A stretch of DNA of 64,000 nucleotides from Albimonas pacifica (lineage in GTDB: Bacteria > Pseudomonadota > Alphaproteobacteria > Rhodobacterales > Rhodobacteraceae). Below, one piece after another: positions 60,928 to 64,000 of the stretch (the stretch's first letter is position 1; each line of letters opens with the position of its first letter). The translations under genes and the position numbers were made by a program. A model generated the notes under the pieces. The model saw only the letters and a program-made list of their open reading frames with translations. It did not search any database and had not been told where the DNA came from. The DNA is taken from NCBI RefSeq assembly GCF_900113695.1, contig NZ_FOQH01000010.1, positions 186,001 through 250,000 of the forward strand, given 5' to 3'.

Positions 60928-61796
60928 GCGGGGCTCTGGGCGGTCAGGGCGGCGGCGAGGGCGCGGCGGATCGCGGTCCCGGCCAGGTCGCGGCGGTAGT
61001 CGGCGGGGGTGGCGGGGTCGCCCATCGGGTCGAGGCCGGGCATGACCGCCTCGGCGACCTCGGCGAACAGCGCCTCGGAGGGCGGCTGGCCCTCCAGCAT
61101 CGCCTCGGCCTGGGCCAGGCGGCGGGGGCGGTCCTCGACGGCGCCGAGGCCGAGGCGGACGTCTTTCATCAGCCCGCCGTCCAGCGTGACCACCGCCAGC
61201 GCCATGCCCAGGGCGAAATCGCCGGCGCGGCGGTTGAACTCGTAGAAGCCGTGGCGGGCGGCGGGGGCCAGCAGGGGAAGGGAGACGGCGGTCAGCATCT
61301 CTTCCGGCTCGCGCGCGGTGGTCATCGGGCCCTCGAACCAGTCGGCGGCGGCGACGTCGCGGGGGCCCTCGGGGCCCTCGAGGTGCAAGCTCGCGTCGAG
61401 GGCGGCGGCGACCAGGCACCACTCGGAGGCGGGGTCGGAGTGGCAGAGGCTGCCGCAGAACGTCCCCCGCTCGCGGATCGGGACGTGGGCGATGTGGCGG
61501 CAGACGTCCGAGAGCAGCGCGCCCAGCGGGTTGGCCGTGACCGGCCGGCGGAAGGCGGTGTGGCGGGCCGCGGCGCCGATGCGCAGGGCGCCCTCGGCCT
61601 CCTCCACCCGGTCGAGGCCGGGGATGGCGTTGATGTCGATCACGTCCGGCGGGAAGGCCACCCGCAGCGCCATCATCGGCGTCAGGGTCTGGCCGCCGGC
61701 GAGGATCAGCCCGCCCTCCTCCGCGGTGGCGGCGAGCAGGCTCACCGCCTCGGCCACGCTGCCCGGGCGGTGGAGGATGAAGGGGGCGGGCTTCAT
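60924..61796 (-). CDS. Molybdenum hydroxylase FAD-binding subunit
   Basis: A 290-residue medium subunit (CoxM/CutM type). FAD-binding segments are ILAGGQTLTPMMALR (about 31-45) and RERGTFCGSLCHSDPASEW (about 107-125, where relatives have GTIGGSLAHADP). A C-terminal CO_deh_flav_C domain includes FNRRAGDFALGMALAVV. Two cysteines in the FAD loop are unusual compared with the common Gly/Ala. It overlaps both neighbouring genes by 4 nt, showing coupled synthesis with the class II aldolase and the 2Fe-2S subunit. Confidence 0.93.
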   Translation of the reverse strand: MKPAPFILHRPGSVAEAVSLLAATAEEGGLILAGGQTLTPMMALRVAFPPDVIDINAIPGLDRVEEAEGALRIGAAARHTAFRRPVTANPLGALLSDVCRHIAHVPIRERGTFCGSLCHSDPASEWCLVAAALDASLHLEGPEGPRDVAAADWFEGPMTTAREPEEMLTAVSLPLLAPAARHGFYEFNRRAGDFALGMALAVVTLDGGLMKDVRLGLGAVEDRPRRLAQAEAMLEGQPPSEALFAEVAEAVMPGLDPMGDPATPADYRRDLAGTAIRRALAAALTAQSPA

Positions 61797-62518
61797 TCTG
61801 GGGCTCCTGAGGTGGAGGAGAGATCGGCGGTCCAGTGGCTCCAGCAGCGCTCGATCGCGCCGCGGGCGACGGCGCCGGACTGGGCCGCCTCGCCGGGGGA
61901 GAGGGGGCGGAAGGCGCCGCCAAGCGCCCGGGCGCGGCGCTGGTGGTCGGCGTCGCGGCAGGCGTGGACGGCACGGAAGGCGAGCTCGCGCGGGTCGGCG
62001 GCCACCACCACCGCGCCATGTCCCCGCATCAGCGCCATCGGCGCGTTCCCCAGCGTCTGGGCGAGGCAGGCCGCCTGCGCGGGGTCGCAGACCAGCATCC
62101 CCGTGTCCCCGAAATGCGTGGCCGAGTCCCAGACCGGGACCGCGCCCCCCATCCAGCCGCCGGTCTGGCTGACCGGGACCAGCGGCACGTCCGACAGGCA
62201 GAAGGGCAGGATCGCGGGCGCGTGGTGGTGGACGACGGCGTGCACGTCCGGGCGCTGGGCGTAGACCTCGGCATGGATCCAGCGTTCGGCGAAGAGGGGG
62301 CCGGGCGCCTCGGCGCGGACGCCTCCCGAAAGGTCGTGGGGCAGGAAGTCCGCGGCCCGCGTGGCGCTGGGCGGCTGGGCGGCGGTCAGCCAGAACACGC
62401 CCGGGTCCGAGGGATCGCGGACCGAGGCATGCCCGAAGGCGTCCAGCACGCCCTGCGCCACCAGCAGGCGGTGCAGGAGGGCGAGGTCGGCCAGAAGGGC
62501 CTCGGGGCGAGCGGTCAT
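61793..62518 (-). CDS. Class II aldolase/adducin family protein
   Basis: A 241-residue class II aldolase-fold protein. Family features: LVAQGVLDAFGHASVRDP, the zinc-site motif AVVHHHAPAILPF (about 95-107), SQTGGWMGGAVPVWD, MRGHGAVVVAADPRELAFRAVHACRDA (third zinc His in the GHG loop). The catalytic acid of fuculose-phosphate aldolase (Glu73-like) may be the Glu of FAERWIHAEVY. Members are aldolases, epimerases, dehydratases or decarboxylases. Its position between molybdenum-hydroxylase subunit genes, overlapping each by 4 nt, means that it acts in the same pathway. AGGAG precedes the ATG. Confidence 0.9.
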   Translation of the reverse strand: MTARPEALLADLALLHRLLVAQGVLDAFGHASVRDPSDPGVFWLTAAQPPSATRAADFLPHDLSGGVRAEAPGPLFAERWIHAEVYAQRPDVHAVVHHHAPAILPFCLSDVPLVPVSQTGGWMGGAVPVWDSATHFGDTGMLVCDPAQAACLAQTLGNAPMALMRGHGAVVVAADPRELAFRAVHACRDADHQRRARALGGAFRPLSPGEAAQSGAVARGAIERCWSHWTADLSSTSGAPE

Positions 62519-64000
62519 GCGGCGCTCCTGGCTGCGCGCATCAGGGCGCGGAGGTCGGCGGGCGACAGCGGCGCCCGGGCGGCGTGAAGGCCGAGGTCGG
62601 CGCAGGCGTCGTCGACGGCCGACAGCACCGCGGCGGCGATCGGGATCACCCCGCTCTCGCCCACGCCCTTCAGGCCCAGCACGTTCAGGGGGCTGGGGCT
62701 CTCGCGGTGGAGGATCTGGAGGGGCGGCATCTCGGCGGCGGTGACCATCAGGTAGTCGGCCAGCGTGGCGGTCAGGGGCTGGGCGTCCTCGTCGAAGATC
62801 ATGCGTTCGTAGAGCGCGCCGCCGAGCCCGTGGGCGACGCCGCCCGCCACCTGGCCCTCGACGGTCATCGGGTTGACCATCACCCCGCAGTCATGGGCGA
62901 GGACCAGGTTCAGGACGCGCACCCGGCCGGTGTCGGGGTCGACCTCGACCTCGGCCACGGCCGTGCCGTTGGAATAGGCCATGGCGGGGACGTCGACCTG
63001 GGCCGAGGCCTCCAGCCCCGGCGTGTCGATGCCCGGCAGGGGGAACCCGGGCAGGCCGGCGGCGGCGGCGGCGAGCTGGGCGAAGGTCCGGAACCGATCC
63101 TCCGCCCCCTTGATCGCCACCCGGTCGCCGGCGATGTCGAGGTCGTCGGGCGAGACCTCCAGCAGGTGCGAGGCGACCTTCAGCAGCTTCCCCCGCACCT
63201 CCAGCGCCGCGGCATGAGCCGAGGCCCCGGCGGTCACCGTCTGGCGGCTGTTGAAGCCGCCGAAGCCCAGGGATTGGCGCGTATCCCCGCAGGTCACGTC
63301 GATCCGCGAGAGGTCGCCGCCCAGCTGCTCGCCCGCCACCTGGGCGATCATCGTGGCGGTGCCCTGGCCCATGGCGGCGGCGCCGGTCGAGATCAGCACC
63401 CGGCCCGACCGCGCGATGCGCACGGTCGCGGTCTCATAGGGCCCGCGGCCGGTGCCCTCGACGTAGTTGGCGATCCCGATGCCCCGCCGGCGGCCCTGCG
63501 CCCGGGCCTCGGCCTGGCGTGTCGGAAAACCGGCCCAGTCGGCGGCCGCCTGCGCCTCGGCCTGGGTGGCCGGGTAGTCGCCGCTGTCGAGCGCCGCGGC
63601 CTCGCCGCCGCGCATGCGCATCGGTTTTTCGCAGGGCATCTGCTCGGGGCGGACGAGGTTGCGGCGGCGGATCTCGTCTCGCGGGAGCCCCAGCGCCATG
63701 GCCGCGCGGTCCAGCAGACGCTCCATCACGAAGGCGCCCTGGGGCTGGCCGGCGCCGCGGATCGGGGTGACGGGGACCTTGTTGGTCAGCGCCACCTGGA
63801 TGTCGAGCCGGTAGGCCGGCACGTTGTAGGGCATCGGCAGAGTCACCCCCGCCCCGTAGGCCACGTTCAGACCCCGCGGCGTGTAGGCGCCGTGGTCATG
63901 CACCAGCGTCCCGCGGATGCCGAGGATACGCCCCTCCGCATCCAGCGCCATCTCCATGGTCCAGTCCTGGTCCCGCTCCTGGCAGGTGGAGAGGAAATGC
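62515..64000 (-). CDS. Molybdenum hydroxylase large subunit, truncated by the window edge
   Basis: The C-terminal 494 residues or so of a xanthine dehydrogenase/CO dehydrogenase-type large subunit; the N-terminus is beyond base 64000. Seen are VHDHGAYTPRGLNVAYGAG, TPIRGAGQPQGAFVMERLLD (where CO dehydrogenases have the active-site loop), GQGTATMIAQVAGEQLG, FGGFNSRQTVTAGAS (cofactor contacts), DPDTGRVRVLNLVLAHDCGVMVNP and the catalytic Glu in GLKGVGESGVIP. The loop differs from both form I CO dehydrogenase and the orphan subunit at 33 kb, so the substrate is probably different. It overlaps the aldolase gene by 4 nt. Confidence 0.93.
   Translation of the reverse strand, partial: HFLSTCQERDQDWTMEMALDAEGRILGIRGTLVHDHGAYTPRGLNVAYGAGVTLPMPYNVPAYRLDIQVALTNKVPVTPIRGAGQPQGAFVMERLLDRAAMALGLPRDEIRRRNLVRPEQMPCEKPMRMRGGEAAALDSGDYPATQAEAQAAADWAGFPTRQAEARAQGRRRGIGIANYVEGTGRGPYETATVRIARSGRVLISTGAAAMGQGTATMIAQVAGEQLGGDLSRIDVTCGDTRQSLGFGGFNSRQTVTAGASAHAAALEVRGKLLKVASHLLEVSPDDLDIAGDRVAIKGAEDRFRTFAQLAAAAAGLPGFPLPGIDTPGLEASAQVDVPAMAYSNGTAVAEVEVDPDTGRVRVLNLVLAHDCGVMVNPMTVEGQVAGGVAHGLGGALYERMIFDEDAQPLTATLADYLMVTAAEMPPLQILHRESPSPLNVLGLKGVGESGVIPIAAAVLSAVDDACADLGLHAARAPLSPADLRALMRAARSAA

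Noticed and set aside
1-64000. Search for rRNA, tRNA, CRISPR arrays, prophage and toxin-antitoxin genes
   Set aside because: Reading by eye found no convincing example; a dedicated tRNA or covariance search was not possible.

Overview
The window is 64 kb of very GC-rich bacterial chromosome with dense coding on both strands. Gene content points to an alphaproteobacterium, most likely of the Rhodobacterales group (inference from gene families and order; no marker tree could be run). Supporting signs are the order tldD / ctaC-ctaB-small ORF-ctaG-ctaE-surf1, a plant-type glutamate-cysteine ligase, pntAB, a DctPQM TRAP transporter, LipA, an ExoD protein and several RTX-type secreted proteins. I see no rRNA, tRNA, CRISPR array, prophage or insertion sequence.

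Layout. 0-5 kb: a long-period RTX-like protein, the ureide pair allantoicase-ureidoglycolate lyase (alc-allA, overlapping by 4 nt), and two small secreted proteins. 5-17.5 kb: accA, a membrane-anchored protein, glutamate dehydrogenase, a protein of unknown function, yebC, an SLC13-type transporter with a small membrane partner, an M20 amidohydrolase lacking one metal site, a universal stress protein and rpsD. 17.9-24 kb: exoD, an unknown protein, a DapC-like aminotransferase and ftsK. 24-32 kb: dctPQM, a CbbY-like phosphatase and pntAB. 32-38.7 kb: a DUF3253 protein, an orphan molybdenum-hydroxylase large subunit, a metallophosphoesterase, lipA and a leishmanolysin-like protease with a repeat linker. 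38.9-46.3 kb: a CAP-RTX protein, ubiA, rsmE, gshA, membrane proteins (one apparently frameshifted) and a classical RTX protein. 46.4-52.7 kb: tldD and the cytochrome aa3 assembly/structural cluster. 53-56 kb: an MBL-fold hydrolase and a Ktr/Trk potassium system.

56.4-64 kb is an accessory catabolic region: a benzoylformate-decarboxylase/acetolactate-synthase-like enzyme, a split ComDE-like thiamine-diphosphate decarboxylase, and a tightly overlapping minus-strand operon. That operon holds a molybdenum hydroxylase (large, FAD and 2Fe-2S subunits) interleaved with a class II aldolase and a PuuE-like deacetylase/amidohydrolase. I infer a pathway that hydroxylates, ring-opens and decarboxylates an organic (perhaps N-heterocyclic) substrate. 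The substrate is unknown, and the cluster continues past the right edge.

The most unusual non-coding signal is a family of long nested palindromes, about 160 bp at the core and up to 310 bp overall. It occurs three times (17.7, 23.7 and 32.1 kb), each time between convergent genes, with compensatory changes in the stems. A second palindromic family (52.7 and 56.2 kb) and REP-like inverted repeats (56.3 and 59.4 kb) also occupy gene ends.
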